From: JACCTH01 sp963761985
Lineage (GTDB): Bacteria > Actinomycetota > Acidimicrobiia > Spongiisociales > ZC4RG35
Assembly (NCBI GenBank): GCA_963761985.1
Contig: CAVXIT010000003.1
Location: 186,001-250,000, forward strand
Direction: 5' to 3'
DNA length: 64,000 bases
Below are positions 26,858 through 37,098 of the stretch, in pieces. Made by a program: the position numbers and the translations under genes. Position 1 is the stretch's first letter, and each line of letters begins with the position of its first letter. Under the pieces are notes generated by a model. That model was not told the DNA's origin. It saw nothing but the letters and a program-made list of their open reading frames with translations, and did not search any database.

Positions 26858-29800
26858 TTGTATTTAAAGACGTTGAAGGTGGTCGGGTTCAAATCGTTCG
26901 CCGATCGAACGCGCCTCGAATTCCGCCCCGGGGTGTCAGTGATCGTCGGACCCAATGGTTCGGGCAAGTCCAACCTGGTCGACGCCATCCACTGGGTTTT
27001 GGGGACGCAAGCGCCCACCACCTTGCGGACCTCGCGGATGGAGGATGTCATCTTTGCGGGCACCGCCACTCGCCCTGCTCTCAACCGAAGCGAGGTGACA
27101 GTTGTCTTCGACAACAACGCCCGTCAATTGGCGCTCGATCTCGATGAGGTAGCGATCACCCGCCGGCTGTATCGAGATGGATCGTCCGACTACGAGATCA
27201 ACGGCGTTGCCTGTCGCCTGCTCGACATCACCGAACTGCTGAGCGACTCGGGCGTTGGCCGCCACCAGCACATCATCATCAACCAGGGTCAGGTGGAATC
27301 GATCCTTAGCGCCGGACCTGAGGAGCATCGCGCCGTCATCGAAGAAGCCGCGGGGATCCTCAAACACAAACTGCGGAAAGCACGGGCATTGCGGCGGTTG
27401 GAACGAACCGACGACGACCTGATCCGGCTCACTGACATTCTCTCTGAGATCAGCCGGCAGATGAAGCCCTTGAAGCGCCAGGCCGAAGCGGCAGACCATC
27501 ATGGATCTCTGCAGGCCGAGGTCAGAAGCCTGACGCTCTTCCTCGCCGGCGAGGAGCTTCGCCATCTCGACCTCACTCTCGACGACGCTCGCAACCGGCA
27601 CGGTCAGCTAACCGAAACGCTCGACGCTGCCCGAACCGAATCCACCAGGCTCGCTGCCGAGGTCGAGAACAACTCCGCGACGGTCGCCCAACTTCGGGAG
27701 ACCCTCGATCGGGACGGCGAGGCCGCGGCGCGACTCGAAACAACAATGGAGCGTCTGCGTCGTGTCGCGCATGTGGCGGCCGAACGTCATCGCAACGGCT
27801 TGAGCCGCCGGGCCGGAGCGGACGAGCGCCGCCGAGACCTGGAAGACGAACAGACATCCCTGAATCGCGAGACGGATGACGCTCTGGTACTTCTCGAACA
27901 AGTGCAAGGTGAAACCGAGCGGCAAGAAGCAAGATTTCGGTTGCTCGAAGAACAGGAGCGATCGCTGGCCGATCAGGCTGACCTTTCCGCCGAGGGCGCG
28001 CTGGCGGTCGTCCAGGGCGAGCAGCGTTCATTGGCTGCAGCCGACGAACGTGACAGGCGCGAGGCCGCTCAGGTCGATCATCGTCTCTCGATAGTTTCGA
28101 ACCAGCTAGCGGCCGAGGCTGAATCCGCGGCCGCCATCGAGTCGGAGATGCTCGGGTTCGACGCCGCGACCGTTGACGCGCAGGATCGTTACGACGAAGC
28201 CGCGGTCAACCGTCAGGGCGATCAAGCGTCCTGGGAAGAGGCTCAGGCCGAAGAGCAGAATCGCCATCTCGAGGTCGCCGCAGCGTCGGCGAGACGGGAC
28301 GCGATTGCAGCGGCGGCTGCTGGCAGTGTGGAGCTTGCTTCGCGCGAACTGGCATCGAACGCGCGAGGAGCGATCGGGACGTTGACATCGCTTTGGAACG
28401 TCCCTGTCGAGTGGAAGCTGGCGGTCGACGCTGCGCTTGGAAGCTGGGCGGAAGCCATTGCGTTCAGCAACCAATCCGAGCTCGAGCTCGCGGTGATCGA
28501 TCTGAAGGCGGCCGGTTTGGGAGGCTTGTCCACCGTCAGCATCGGCGCACGATCTGAGCAATTCGCCCGGCCAACCGCGGTCGACGGCTACGAACGCCTG
28601 GTCACGGTGATTGGAGCATTGGATTCCGAAATAGCGGTTGACTTGCTCGGCGACGTGGTTGTTACCGAGGACTGGGCCAAAGCCTGGGCTTTCGTGCAGG
28701 AGCACCCGGGCCTGCGGGCGGTCACGGCCGAAGGCGACCTGGTAACCGGTGCGGGCATCAGTCTCGGCCGGTCGGAAGCAGCAAGATCCACGAAGCTCGA
28801 AGAAGCGGAAGCTTTGCTGGAGCAAGCCGAAGTTGCTCTCGCCAAAGCCAAAAGCCGGGTAACCAGTCTGCGCCGGCAGTTCGATGCCAGCCGGGCGTTG
28901 GAGCGGGTGGCACTCGAATCGCTCGAGTCGATCGAAGCCCGGCTGGCCGGCACCACCGAGGCGAGGGGCCGCTCGAAACGAGTAGCGGCTGAGCTCACCG
29001 CCGAACACCGTCGGCTCGAAGAGCGCCGGGCCCAACTGTCAGCTCTGATTTCGCAGCGACAGATAGCGCTCGAGAATGCGGGACAGACGATCTCGGCTCT
29101 GGCAGGTGCGGAGGCGGAGACGCAACGAGTGATGGAAGACCTGAACGAACGGCGTCGTCAGATCGCGTCAGAAAAAGAATTGGCTCGCGCGTCGTGGCAG
29201 GACGCGGCACGTTCAGCATCGGCGACCGCCGAACGCTTGGCTCTCCTGCAAAACCGCCGCCAGGTTGTCGAAGACGAGCTCGCCGGGCGCCTCACGAGCT
29301 TGGATCAGGACACCGATTTGAACAGGCTGTCGCGGATCGAGGATCTGGCCCGGGGAGCTGTCGATGTCCTCCGGCATCAAATCGGTGTGCTTCGGGATCG
29401 TCAGGCGCACGAGCGAGAGGACTTGCGAGCCGTTGAGCTCGAGCTCAGCACGCAGCAGCGGGAGGCGGCCGGTCTTACAAGCCAGATCGACGAGCTACGA
29501 GAAACGCTCAACGAACTTGCCATCGTCGAAGCCGAATCGAGGGTCAGGCGAGAAGCGGTGGTCGAGGGGCTCAGTCGGGAGATCGACGCTGATGAGCGAG
29601 CGGCGCTCGATGCCGACCCGGTCGCGGGCGAAAACCTTTCCGCGCTCCTAGCCCGTCGACAAGCGGAGTTGCGACGCATGGGACCGGTCAACCCGCTGGC
29701 TGCCGATGAGTATCGCGAACTTGCCGAACGTCATGACTTCATGGCTGCACAACTTGAGGATCTACAGAAGTCGCGTACCGAGTTGCGCCAGGTGATGCGC

Positions 29801-30284
29801 GCCCTCGATGAAGAGATCCAGGTTCGCTTCAACTCCGCCTTCGAAGAAGTCGCCTCGGCCTATCAGGAATACTTCGAGGTGCTTTTCCCGGGTGGCTCTG
29901 GCCGCATGCGTCTCAGCGAGCCCGACCAACCCCTGACATCGGGCGTCGAGATCGAGGCGCAGCCGATGGGAAAGAAGATCGGCAACCTGAGCCTGCTCTC
30001 CGGTGGTGAGCGCTCATTGGCCGCATTGGCGTTTTTGTTTGGAGTCTTCAAGGCGCGACCGTCGCCTTTCTATATCCTCGACGAGGTTGAGGCCGCCCTC
30101 GACGACTCCAACCTGCGGCGCTTTCTTACGTCTGGTCGATACGTTCCGCGGCGAGAGCCAGCTCGTCCTCATCACCCATCAGCAACAAACGATGGAGGTT
30201 GCCGACGTTCTCTACGGGGTCACCATGGAACCAGGCGGATCGTCCCAGGTTCTCTCCCGCGACCTCGCGACGCTGAACTTCTAG
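26858..30284 (+). CDS. smc: Chromosome segregation protein SMC (C-terminal frameshift)
   Basis: About 1141 residues when corrected. Head: LKVVGFKSFADRT, Walker A GPNGSGKSNLVDAI. Two long coiled coils flank a hinge at ~500-620 (GSWAEAIAFSNQSE region). C-terminal head: LSGGERSLAALA signature and FYILDEVEAALDD Walker B. Right after NLRRF the open frame turns non-homologous, while the +1 frame gives RLVDTFRGESQLVLITHQQ and VTMEPGGSSQVL, ending at 30284. One extra base near 30126-30130. TTG start. ftsY follows, as usual. Confidence 0.92.
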
Positions 30285-30303
30285 CCCGGTAGCCTCGCTG
30301 GCG

Positions 30304-31308
30304 ATGGACACGCTCGGAATCGTTCTCATCCTGGCCGTCGTGTTGCTTGTCATCGGCGGCGGTTACTTCTTTGCCCGCCGGCCCCGGGCTGAGACGCCTA
30401 CCGCAGCAAGACCGTCCGCTCCTTCCACGGTTTCGGGCCGGTTGGGAAAGAGTCGTTCCGCCCTCGGCCAGGCGTTGCGAGCAACCTTCGCGCGCGATCG
30501 CCTCGATCAGGAGTTCTGGGAGTCGATGGAGGAAGCACTGGTTGGAGCTGATGTCGGAGTGGCGGCTTCGGCGGGTCTGGTGGAGCGGGTCCGCCGGGGC
30601 AAACCGGAAGATCTCGGGTCCGCCCGCCAGCTTCTGGTGTCAGAGCTGCGGGCCGCTTTCGACGGTGCTGATCGCACGCTCGACCTCGAGGGCGAACCTG
30701 CTGTCGTCTTGGTCGTGGGGGTGAACGGGGCCGGCAAGACGACCTCGATTGCCAAACTCGCTGGCCGCCTGCGCGGCGACGGCCATCAACCTTTGCTAGC
30801 CGCGGCTGACACCTTCCGGGCCGGAGCGGATTCCCAATTGCGTACCTGGGCTGAGCGGGTTGGGGTCGAGGTCGTGGGAGGGAAGGAAGGGTCCGATCCT
30901 GCCGCGGTCGCATTTGACGGCTTGCAGGCAGCGAGGGCTCGCAAGCGAGACGTGCTCATCGTCGATACGGCTGGCCGCCTCCAGTCGAAGCAGAACTTGA
31001 TGCAGGAGCTGGCCAAGATCCGACGAGTGCTCGAGCGCGAAGGAGGACGGATCGCGGAGTCGCTTCTCGTCCTCGATGCCACCGCAGGACAGAACGGCAT
31101 TTCGCAGGTGAGGGAATTCGCTCACGCCGTGGGCCTCACCGGCATTGTTCTCAGCAAGCTCGACGGCACGGCGCGCGGTGGAATCGTGGTTGCCGTGGAG
31201 CAGGAGTTTGGAGTGCCTGTGAAGTTCGTCGGCGTGGGGGAGGGGATCGAGGACCTGGTTCCCTTCGATCCCGACGAGTTCGTTTCCGAGCTTCTGGCCG
31301 ACGCATGA
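30304..31308 (+). CDS. ftsY: Signal recognition particle receptor FtsY
   Basis: 334 residues. An N-terminal membrane anchor (LGIVLILAVVLLVIGGGYFF) replaces the long acidic domain of proteobacteria, as in many actinobacteria. NG domain: GVNGAGKTTSIAKLA, DTFRAGADSQLRTW, DTAGRLQ, SKLDGTARGG. Begins 19 bp after the corrected smc stop and overlaps cdd (ATGA). Confidence 0.94.
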   Translation: MDTLGIVLILAVVLLVIGGGYFFARRPRAETPTAARPSAPSTVSGRLGKSRSALGQALRATFARDRLDQEFWESMEEALVGADVGVAASAGLVERVRRGKPEDLGSARQLLVSELRAAFDGADRTLDLEGEPAVVLVVGVNGAGKTTSIAKLAGRLRGDGHQPLLAAADTFRAGADSQLRTWAERVGVEVVGGKEGSDPAAVAFDGLQAARARKRDVLIVDTAGRLQSKQNLMQELAKIRRVLEREGGRIAESLLVLDATAGQNGISQVREFAHAVGLTGIVLSKLDGTARGGIVVAVEQEFGVPVKFVGVGEGIEDLVPFDPDEFVSELLADA

Positions 31309-31691
31309 GCCCCAAGGAATTGGTCGCACGGGCCCGGGCGGCAGCCGAGAACGCCTATGCGCCGTACTCAAACTTCCGGGTAGGAGCGGCCGTTCTGGCC
31401 GACGATGGCCGGGTCTTTGCAGGAGTCAACGTCGAAAACGCCGCTCACCCGGCCGCCAATTGCGCTGAGGCTGTCGCAGTTGGGACAGCCGTTGCCGCGG
31501 GGGTGAGAAAGATCGACGCCGTGGCAGTGGCCTGTTTGGACGCAAAGTCGATCGACCTTGCCTATCCCTGCGGCCGTTGCCGGCAGATTCTCTCGGAGTT
31601 CCATCCCGAGGCCGTCTACGTTTCTGCTGGTGGGGAAGAGTTTCGTGAGCACGCCTTCAGCGAGCTTTTGCCATATCCCTTCAATTTGTAA
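31305..31691 (+). CDS. cdd: Cytidine deaminase
   Basis: 128 residues. Zinc and proton-shuttle motifs NCAEAVA (Cys, Glu) and PCGRCRQIL (two Cys) of the small tetrameric type; substrate-binding AYAPYSNFRVGAA and GVNVENAA. Starts within the ftsY stop. With deoA, deoB and upp it forms a pyrimidine salvage set. Confidence 0.93.
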   Translation: MSPKELVARARAAAENAYAPYSNFRVGAAVLADDGRVFAGVNVENAAHPAANCAEAVAVGTAVAAGVRKIDAVAVACLDAKSIDLAYPCGRCRQILSEFHPEAVYVSAGGEEFREHAFSELLPYPFNL

Positions 31692-31697
31692 GCCGGC

Positions 31698-32703
31698 GTG
31701 CGGATTCTCTTTCTGATTCTCGATGCGTTCGATCCTGTTCGGCTTTCGCCTCATCTGACCCCCAACCTCTGGCGGTGGGCGAACGCCGACGGCGCCGCTA
31801 CCGGCACGGGTCAGGCGGTAATGGCGGCGTGTACTTATCCCAATCACGCATCGTTCATCACCGGGGTTCCGCCCTCACAGCACGGGATCTTCGTCAACCA
31901 CGTCATTCGCGACGGACAGGTCGCCGGCGCGTGGGAGGTCGGTCCGCAAGCTCCGACAATCTTCGACAAGTACGGGGATGAATCAATTGCGATCCTGGGC
32001 GACCACCACCTCGTCGGCGTGATGGGAGCTAGAGCCGCAGCCTCACACTGGCCACCAGACGGAGAGCTCCCGCTAGACGTCGAACTTGATCTCCTTGGAT
32101 ACCCGGCCGACGAAGCCTTGCTGCCGCAATTGCTCTCTGGACTCGCCGATGAGGCTCGTTTCACCCTTGGCTATCTCGGGTCAATCGACACCTACTCGCA
32201 CGTCTTCGGTCCTGAGTCGGATGAGGCGCTCGATGCCTATCGACTAGTGGATGCACGCATTGCCCGGATCGAAGCCGCTCTCGATTGGGATGACATGGCG
32301 ATCGTCGTCGTGAGCGATCACACCCAGAACACTGCCGAGGATCTGCCGGGAATCGACCTTCGTCCCGTGGTCGGCGAAGACACGATCCTGGCCGACGAGG
32401 GCAGCGCGATTTTGATCGGAGCCGCGATCGATCCCGCCATCGTCATGGCTGTTGATGGAGTCGTCGGCGCTCGCCAGCTCGACGATGGCAACACGCTTGG
32501 CCTGGTGTCGACCCGGTCGCTTCTTCGGCCCCTTCGATTCACCAATCCTGCGTGGCGTGCACGGCAACGAGGCAACGCGGACCCAGCTGGCCATGGTCAC
32601 AGGTGGTCATCCCAATCGCCACATCGCGGCCGACATGGTCAACGCGGGACCGGTCCCGGCTACCGGGTGGGCGAAAGTCTTCCGCACGCTTCTCGACAGT
32701 TAG
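31698..32703 (+). CDS. Type I phosphodiesterase/nucleotide pyrophosphatase-like protein (frameshift)
   Basis: About 334 residues, alkaline-phosphatase superfamily. Metal-binding pattern: ILDAFDPVRLSP, nucleophile Thr in AACTYPNHASFITG, GSIDTYSHVFGPESDEA and VVVSDHTQNT. GTG start 6 bp after cdd. After ~residue 265 the real C-terminus (PGRFFGPFDSPILRGVHGNE, then GGHPNRHIAADMV) is in the +1 frame, ending at 32703. One extra base near 32490-32515. Substrate unknown; family members cleave phosphodiesters or act on phosphonates. Confidence 0.82.
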
Positions 32704-32753
32704 GGAGATCTTCCGCTGAGGAATCAAGTGTGTTGGTGGCGCTCGATCATCCG

Positions 32754-33125
32754 CTAGACAGCTTCAGGCTCAACAGGTCGCAAGAGACCAAGCACCACGA
32801 CCAGAAGCCCGATGATTACTGGCAGCACCGTCGGGGCGCTCCACCAGTGCATCGGGAGCTCAGCCCAGCCCTCGGAGAGTTGGAGGACCGCCGACCGCAT
32901 TGCCGCAAAACCGGTCAACGCCAATACGAGCCCAAACGCCACGATCAATTTGCGGGAGATCCACATCTCTTTCATCCTTTCGTGCAATCTCAGGACGATC
33001 GCCGTCTTCAACAGATCGAACCGGTCCAGGAACGGGTGACGCGATTGTCTAAGCATCTCGAGCACCTCTTGTTCGTAACGATCGCGCCATTTCTTCGGTG
33101 CTATCCGGAGCAATGCGCGACTCAT
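32754..33125 (-). CDS. Small membrane protein paired with PadR
   Basis: 123 residues. A positively charged N-terminal half (LLRIAPKKWRDRYEQEVLEM, a motif seen in membrane proteins encoded next to PadR regulators) and two hydrophobic helices near 57-78 and 94-116. Its ATG overlaps the padR stop (ATGA), so its expression is tied to PadR. Function unknown. Confidence 0.75.
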   Translation of the reverse strand: MSRALLRIAPKKWRDRYEQEVLEMLRQSRHPFLDRFDLLKTAIVLRLHERMKEMWISRKLIVAFGLVLALTGFAAMRSAVLQLSEGWAELPMHWWSAPTVLPVIIGLLVVVLGLLRPVEPEAV

Positions 33126-33424
33126 GCTGGGTCACTAACAGGTTGATCGACGCGCCTCGCCTTCGCCGTTTTGACCATGGCTGACATTGCTGCGGTCTCG
33201 GCCAGAACAAGTTGTCGCCCGCGCTCGGTGATCTGGAACGGCTTGCGACGGTCGACTTCGGCTAGCTCGACCACCTGGCCGGCATCGACCAACCGGCCAA
33301 TAGCTCCATAGAGGGTCCCCGGGCCGAGCCGCTTGCCGGCGAATGATTCGATGTCGGCGGCGATGGCATAACCATGTTTGGGACCGTCGAGCAGGCTGAG
33401 AAGAATCAGTAGGGGAGGCGTCAT
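33122..33424 (-). CDS. PadR-family transcriptional repressor
   Basis: 100 residues. PadR winged helix: LLILLSLLDGPKHGYAIAAD, GPGTLYGAIGRLVDAGQV, ERGRQLVLAE. ATG 33424 fits the family; a TTG at 33439 adds five residues inside the operator. Its promoter carries a palindrome, so it is probably autoregulated, with the downstream membrane-protein gene in the same transcript. Confidence 0.9.
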   Translation of the reverse strand: MTPPLLILLSLLDGPKHGYAIAADIESFAGKRLGPGTLYGAIGRLVDAGQVVELAEVDRRKPFQITERGRQLVLAETAAMSAMVKTAKARRVDQPVSDPA

Positions 33425-33427
33425 GTC

Positions 33428-33466
33428 TAGTACGTACAACGTAGTACGCCCGACGTACTAAGTCAA
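33428..33466 (-). promoter_or_regulatory. padR promoter with overlapping inverted-repeat operator
   Basis: Minus strand -35 TTGACT (33466-33461), 17-nt spacer, -10 TACGTT (33443-33438). An inverted repeat, TAGTACGT at 33428-33435 and ACGTACTA at 33453-33460, brackets the -10, with further GTAC cores between. The -35 overlaps the etfA stop codon region. Confidence 0.65.
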
Positions 33467-34410
33467 GACGCGCGGGCCTCGAGGGCTTCGATCAGCTTGG
33501 GCAGCACCTTGTGGACATCGCCCACGATGCCGAGGTCGGCGATCGTGAAGATCGGAGCGTCCGCGTCCTTGTTGATCGCGATGATCGTCTTGGCGTCCTT
33601 CATCCCGACCAGGTGCTGCATCGCCCCGGAGATGCCACAGGCGATATAGATCTCGGGCTTGACGGTCTTTCCGGTTTGGCCGACCTGCTTGGCATAAGGA
33701 ACCCAGCCAGCATCGACGATGGCACGAGTCGCGCCGGTCGCTGCCTTCAAACGCTTTGCCAGACGCTCGATCAGCTCGTAATTCTCAGCCGAGCCGATTC
33801 CACGACCGCCGGAAATGATCACCGCCGCATCCTCCAGCTTGGGTCCCTCGCGTTCCTCGACATGGCTGGCGGTGACCTTGGCCCCCGCAGCTCCCACGTC
33901 GGGGAGATCGAGTTTGGTCACCGACGGCGCATTGCCTCCAGAGGGCGAGGCGACGAATGACTTCGGTCGCACCAATACGATCTTCGGTCCCGACTCGGTG
34001 ATCTCGGCCTTGGCGATCTGGGTGCCGCCGAAGATCTCATGACTCGTCGAACCGGCCGCATCGACATCGACGGCGTTGGAAAGAACCGGCGCACCGATTC
34101 GAGCGGCGAGCCGACCAGCGACATCGCGATCGTCGTAGGCTTGACCAAAGAGAATGAGGTCCGGCGGATCGGACTCGATCTGTGCAGCCATCGCTCGAGC
34201 GACCGGAGCACCCACAAGGTTGTCGCCGGGGTCGACCTGCACGACTGCGCCCGCGCCATATTCGCCCAGCTTGGCCACCGCCTCGTCCGAACCGGCTCCC
34301 GCGTAAAAGGCGGTGACATCGCCGAGGTCGCGTGCTTTGGTCAGCAGCTCCAATGCCAAAGGAGATGGGCCGCCATCGGCCTCTCGCACGAAAACCCAGA
34401 CTTTGGCCAT
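33463..34410 (-). CDS. etfA: Electron transfer flavoprotein subunit alpha
   Basis: 315 residues. N-terminal adenine-nucleotide-alpha-like domain, C-terminal FAD domain with SGGRGIGSAENYEL, GQTGKTVKPEIYIACGISGA and INKDADAPIF. Accepts electrons from acyl-CoA dehydrogenases such as the one at 55.7 kb. Start overlaps the etfB stop by one base (TGATG) and has an AGGTGAT site. Confidence 0.93.
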   Translation of the reverse strand: MAKVWVFVREADGGPSPLALELLTKARDLGDVTAFYAGAGSDEAVAKLGEYGAGAVVQVDPGDNLVGAPVARAMAAQIESDPPDLILFGQAYDDRDVAGRLAARIGAPVLSNAVDVDAAGSTSHEIFGGTQIAKAEITESGPKIVLVRPKSFVASPSGGNAPSVTKLDLPDVGAAGAKVTASHVEEREGPKLEDAAVIISGGRGIGSAENYELIERLAKRLKAATGATRAIVDAGWVPYAKQVGQTGKTVKPEIYIACGISGAMQHLVGMKDAKTIIAINKDADAPIFTIADLGIVGDVHKVLPKLIEALEARAS

Positions 34411-35168
34411 CAGATCACCTTCTTCTGCGCAAGCAGCTCGACGATCTTCTGAAACGCTTCGCCATCGTCTTCGATCTTGGTTCCCCCACTCCGGGTCGGC
34501 GCGTCGCTCACGTCGGTGACCTTCTCTGCTGGGTTGGCCGTGACTCCGAGGTCCGTCGACGAGTGGTTGTCGACCGGCTTCTTTTTGGCGTCCATGATCC
34601 CTTTGAACGTGGGGTAACGAGGCTCGACCACTCCGGCAGTCACCGAAACCAAGGCAGGAAGGTTCGCTTCAACGACGTCGTACCCGGTTGCCGTCTGGCG
34701 ATGGATGGTGACCTTGCCATCCGCGGCTTCGACCTGGGTCGCGTAGGTGAGGGCGGGCACATCGAGCAACTCGGCGACCATCTGCGGCACCACTCCTGAG
34801 TAACCGTCGGTCGACTCGGTGCCGGCGATCACCAGATCGAATCCTTCCTTCTTGATGGCCTCCGCCAGAACGCGCGCCGTCTGCAAAGCATCAGATCCCT
34901 TGAGCCCGGCGTCGTCGATGACGACTGCCTTCTCCGCGCCCATCGCCAAGGCCTGGCGCAAACCTTGCATCGAGCCGGCCGGACCCATCGAGACGATGGT
35001 GACCGAACCGCCCGCTTTCTGCGCGAGCTGCAACCCCATCTCGACGCCGTAGCGATCGGTGTCGTCGAGAACCTGCTCGTTGGGACGGATGAGCCAGTTG
35101 GTCTCCGGGTCTAGTCGATAGGGAGTGGCGGGATCAGGTATCTGTTTGGCGCAAACGACGACGCGCAT
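34410..35168 (-). CDS. etfB: Electron transfer flavoprotein subunit beta
   Basis: 252 residues: VVVCAKQIPDPATPYRLD, DRYGVEMGLQLAQKAGG, the AMP-site region GTESTDGYSGVVPQMVAE, and the recognition-loop region FKGIMDAKKKPV. ATG at 35168; the upstream extension to 35594 is antisense to the AlkZ-like gene. First gene of etfB-etfA. Confidence 0.92.
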   Translation of the reverse strand: MRVVVCAKQIPDPATPYRLDPETNWLIRPNEQVLDDTDRYGVEMGLQLAQKAGGSVTIVSMGPAGSMQGLRQALAMGAEKAVVIDDAGLKGSDALQTARVLAEAIKKEGFDLVIAGTESTDGYSGVVPQMVAELLDVPALTYATQVEAADGKVTIHRQTATGYDVVEANLPALVSVTAGVVEPRYPTFKGIMDAKKKPVDNHSSTDLGVTANPAEKVTDVSDAPTRSGGTKIEDDGEAFQKIVELLAQKKVI

Positions 35169-35214
35169 CAAGCTCCTTGCGTGTTCAGAAGCTGATCGTA
35201 ACCCTGGCCCAATC

Positions 35215-36270
35215 TCACTGGTTTTGGGCCTGCGATTTACCCAGGTAGGACAGCAGAGAGCGGGCGGCGGCTTCGGCCCTCGATCGATAGTTGTCGGTGA
35301 CCTGCAATTTGATTTCGACCTGGCCGCGCCGGGTGAACATTCGCCAGCCACCCGGGCACGCGGTGCCGGCGATGAACGCCCCGGCGAATCCATCGTCCAG
35401 AAATGGGCCCGGAGTCTCGCCCAAGGGATTGCCGGCCAGGCGCGGGAAGTTGAGCCGCGGGTAGGTGAGCGTGACCTCGTCGAAGGTGTGCAACAGATGG
35501 TCGCGTGGTTCGTAGACCGCTTCGATCGACGGATCGTGATAGAGCTCGTGCCCGTCGACTTCGATCCGTTCGAGACTGTCACCAAGTTCGGCAATGGCGG
35601 TGCGGACCTCGGTCTTGGTCAACGCGGCCCATCTCGTCAGGTCGCCGATGTCGGCAGGACCGTGACCTGCGAAGAAGCGGTGGACGAGCCGCACCTTGGC
35701 CTCGTCGGCGTCGATCTCCTCCGGCGGAAGAAACTCGTCGACCAGGCGGTAGGTGGGTGTCGCACCTTGGAATGGTCCCGAGCACACCACAGCCCGAAGT
35801 TCGGCGACGAGCAGCAGATGTCCCATGGCCGAACCGTCGTATTGGGGAAACTCGGCTCTTATCTCTGGTCGGGTCATAGACCTGCCGGCGAGGAGCGTTG
35901 TTAGACGTTCGAGAAACGCTCCGAAGGAAACTGCGTCGAGGCCAAGGGCCCGGTGCCGGTGGGCCACCGCTCGCTCGACCTTCGGCGAAGTCGCCGCCAG
36001 GATCCATCTCAGATCATCCGCGGCAACGAAATGCCAGGTCGGGCGCAGGATGTGAGTGCGGACAAACGCGCCTGAAGTCAATTCGGCCGCGGTGGTTTCG
36101 AGGGAGGTCTGTCCCGATCGAATCCCGAGAGCATTCAACCCGAGGATCAACTCTTGTGATTGAACGCAGCCGAGACGTCGGACGGCTTCGACCGCCGAGC
36201 CAAAGCGAGACGAACCGAGACCCTGTAGGGCGAGCCGCCTTTCGAGGACCCATTGCCAGTCGGCCATCAT
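35215..36270 (-). CDS. Winged-helix DNA-binding protein, AlkZ/YcaQ-like (HTH_42)
   Basis: 351 residues. The N-terminal LGCVQSQELILGLNALGIR carries the Q-x-Q motif that is catalytic in AlkZ-type crosslink glycosylases. It also has HILRPTWHFVAADDLRWIL and a C-terminal beta region, PRLNFPRLAGNPLGET. The family includes interstrand-crosslink-unhooking glycosylases (AlkZ) and the YcaQ group, which has QxD instead. Substrate and activity here are inferred. Start at 36270 or 36267; divergent from the EamA transporter, about 10 bp away. Confidence 0.8.
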   Translation of the reverse strand: MMADWQWVLERRLALQGLGSSRFGSAVEAVRRLGCVQSQELILGLNALGIRSGQTSLETTAAELTSGAFVRTHILRPTWHFVAADDLRWILAATSPKVERAVAHRHRALGLDAVSFGAFLERLTTLLAGRSMTRPEIRAEFPQYDGSAMGHLLLVAELRAVVCSGPFQGATPTYRLVDEFLPPEEIDADEAKVRLVHRFFAGHGPADIGDLTRWAALTKTEVRTAIAELGDSLERIEVDGHELYHDPSIEAVYEPRDHLLHTFDEVTLTYPRLNFPRLAGNPLGETPGPFLDDGFAGAFIAGTACPGGWRMFTRRGQVEIKLQVTDNYRSRAEAAARSLLSYLGKSQAQNQ

Positions 36271-36279
36271 GTCGCCTTC

Positions 36280-37098
36280 ATGTCAGCAGTCTTTGCGTTG
36301 CTTGCTTCGCTCACCTACGGCGCCGCCGACTTCCTCGGTGGCGTGGTGGGAAAGCGAATGCAGACCCTGCAATTGGTGTTCTGGTCACAGCTGTCTGGTC
36401 TCGTGTTCACCGGCTTGGCCAGTTTGCTCTTCCCAGCCACGGCGGTGACTCTCCGAGACTTGATCTGGGGCGTCGTGGCGACCTTCGCCGGCGTAGTAGG
36501 CATCTTTGCCCTCTATCAGGGACTCGCGCGCGGTCGGATGGCAGTGGTTTCGCCGCTCGCCGGGCTATTGAGCGCGTTGATCCCTTTTGGACTCGGTCTC
36601 GGACTGGGGGAAAGACTCCGACCCCTCGAACTCGTCGGCGTGGCGCTCGCCCTGCCGGCAATCTGGATCGTGAGTGCTAGCTCCGGCGCCAAGCGCGGCA
36701 CCGCGGGAGCGGGGATGGGGATTCTGGCGGGTATCGGATTCGGGCTTTTCTTCGCCGCCCTGTCTCAAACAGGCGACGGGGCCGGCTACTGGCCCTTGGT
36801 CTCCGGCCGGGCAATATCGTTCGTGCTGCTGGGAGCGTTCGTTGGCCGCAATCTGCCAATGCCCCCAAAAGGCTCCCGCCTAGCGATCGTTCTCCTTGGC
36901 ATTGGTGATGCGCTGGCCAATGTCTTCTTGTTGGTCGCTTATCGCTCGGGTCTCATCAGCCTCGTTTCAGTGCTGGCCTCGCTCTATCCCGCGGTCACGG
37001 TGCTGCTGGCGGTGCAGGTCCTGAAAGAGCCGCTTGCCCGCCGACAGATCTTCGGACTGGTGCTGACGTTGGTGGCGGTGGCCCTGATCGCTCTTTAG
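36280..37098 (+). CDS. EamA/DMT-family transporter
   Basis: 272 residues, ten hydrophobic segments in two EamA repeats (SAVFALLASLTYGAADFLGG, then LLGIGDALANVFLLVAYRSG). Inner-membrane exporter or permease of unknown substrate. ATG 36280 is favoured over 36253, which would overlap the divergent gene. Its 3' end overlaps the deoA stop by 4 bp, convergent. Confidence 0.85.
   Translation: MSAVFALLASLTYGAADFLGGVVGKRMQTLQLVFWSQLSGLVFTGLASLLFPATAVTLRDLIWGVVATFAGVVGIFALYQGLARGRMAVVSPLAGLLSALIPFGLGLGLGERLRPLELVGVALALPAIWIVSASSGAKRGTAGAGMGILAGIGFGLFFAALSQTGDGAGYWPLVSGRAISFVLLGAFVGRNLPMPPKGSRLAIVLLGIGDALANVFLLVAYRSGLISLVSVLASLYPAVTVLLAVQVLKEPLARRQIFGLVLTLVAVALIAL

Noticed and set aside
26700..30292. 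Programmed ribosomal frameshifting as the explanation for acyP and smc
   Set aside because: No slippery heptamer is seen at the break points, both insertions and deletions occur across the window, and these families are not known to use frameshifting.
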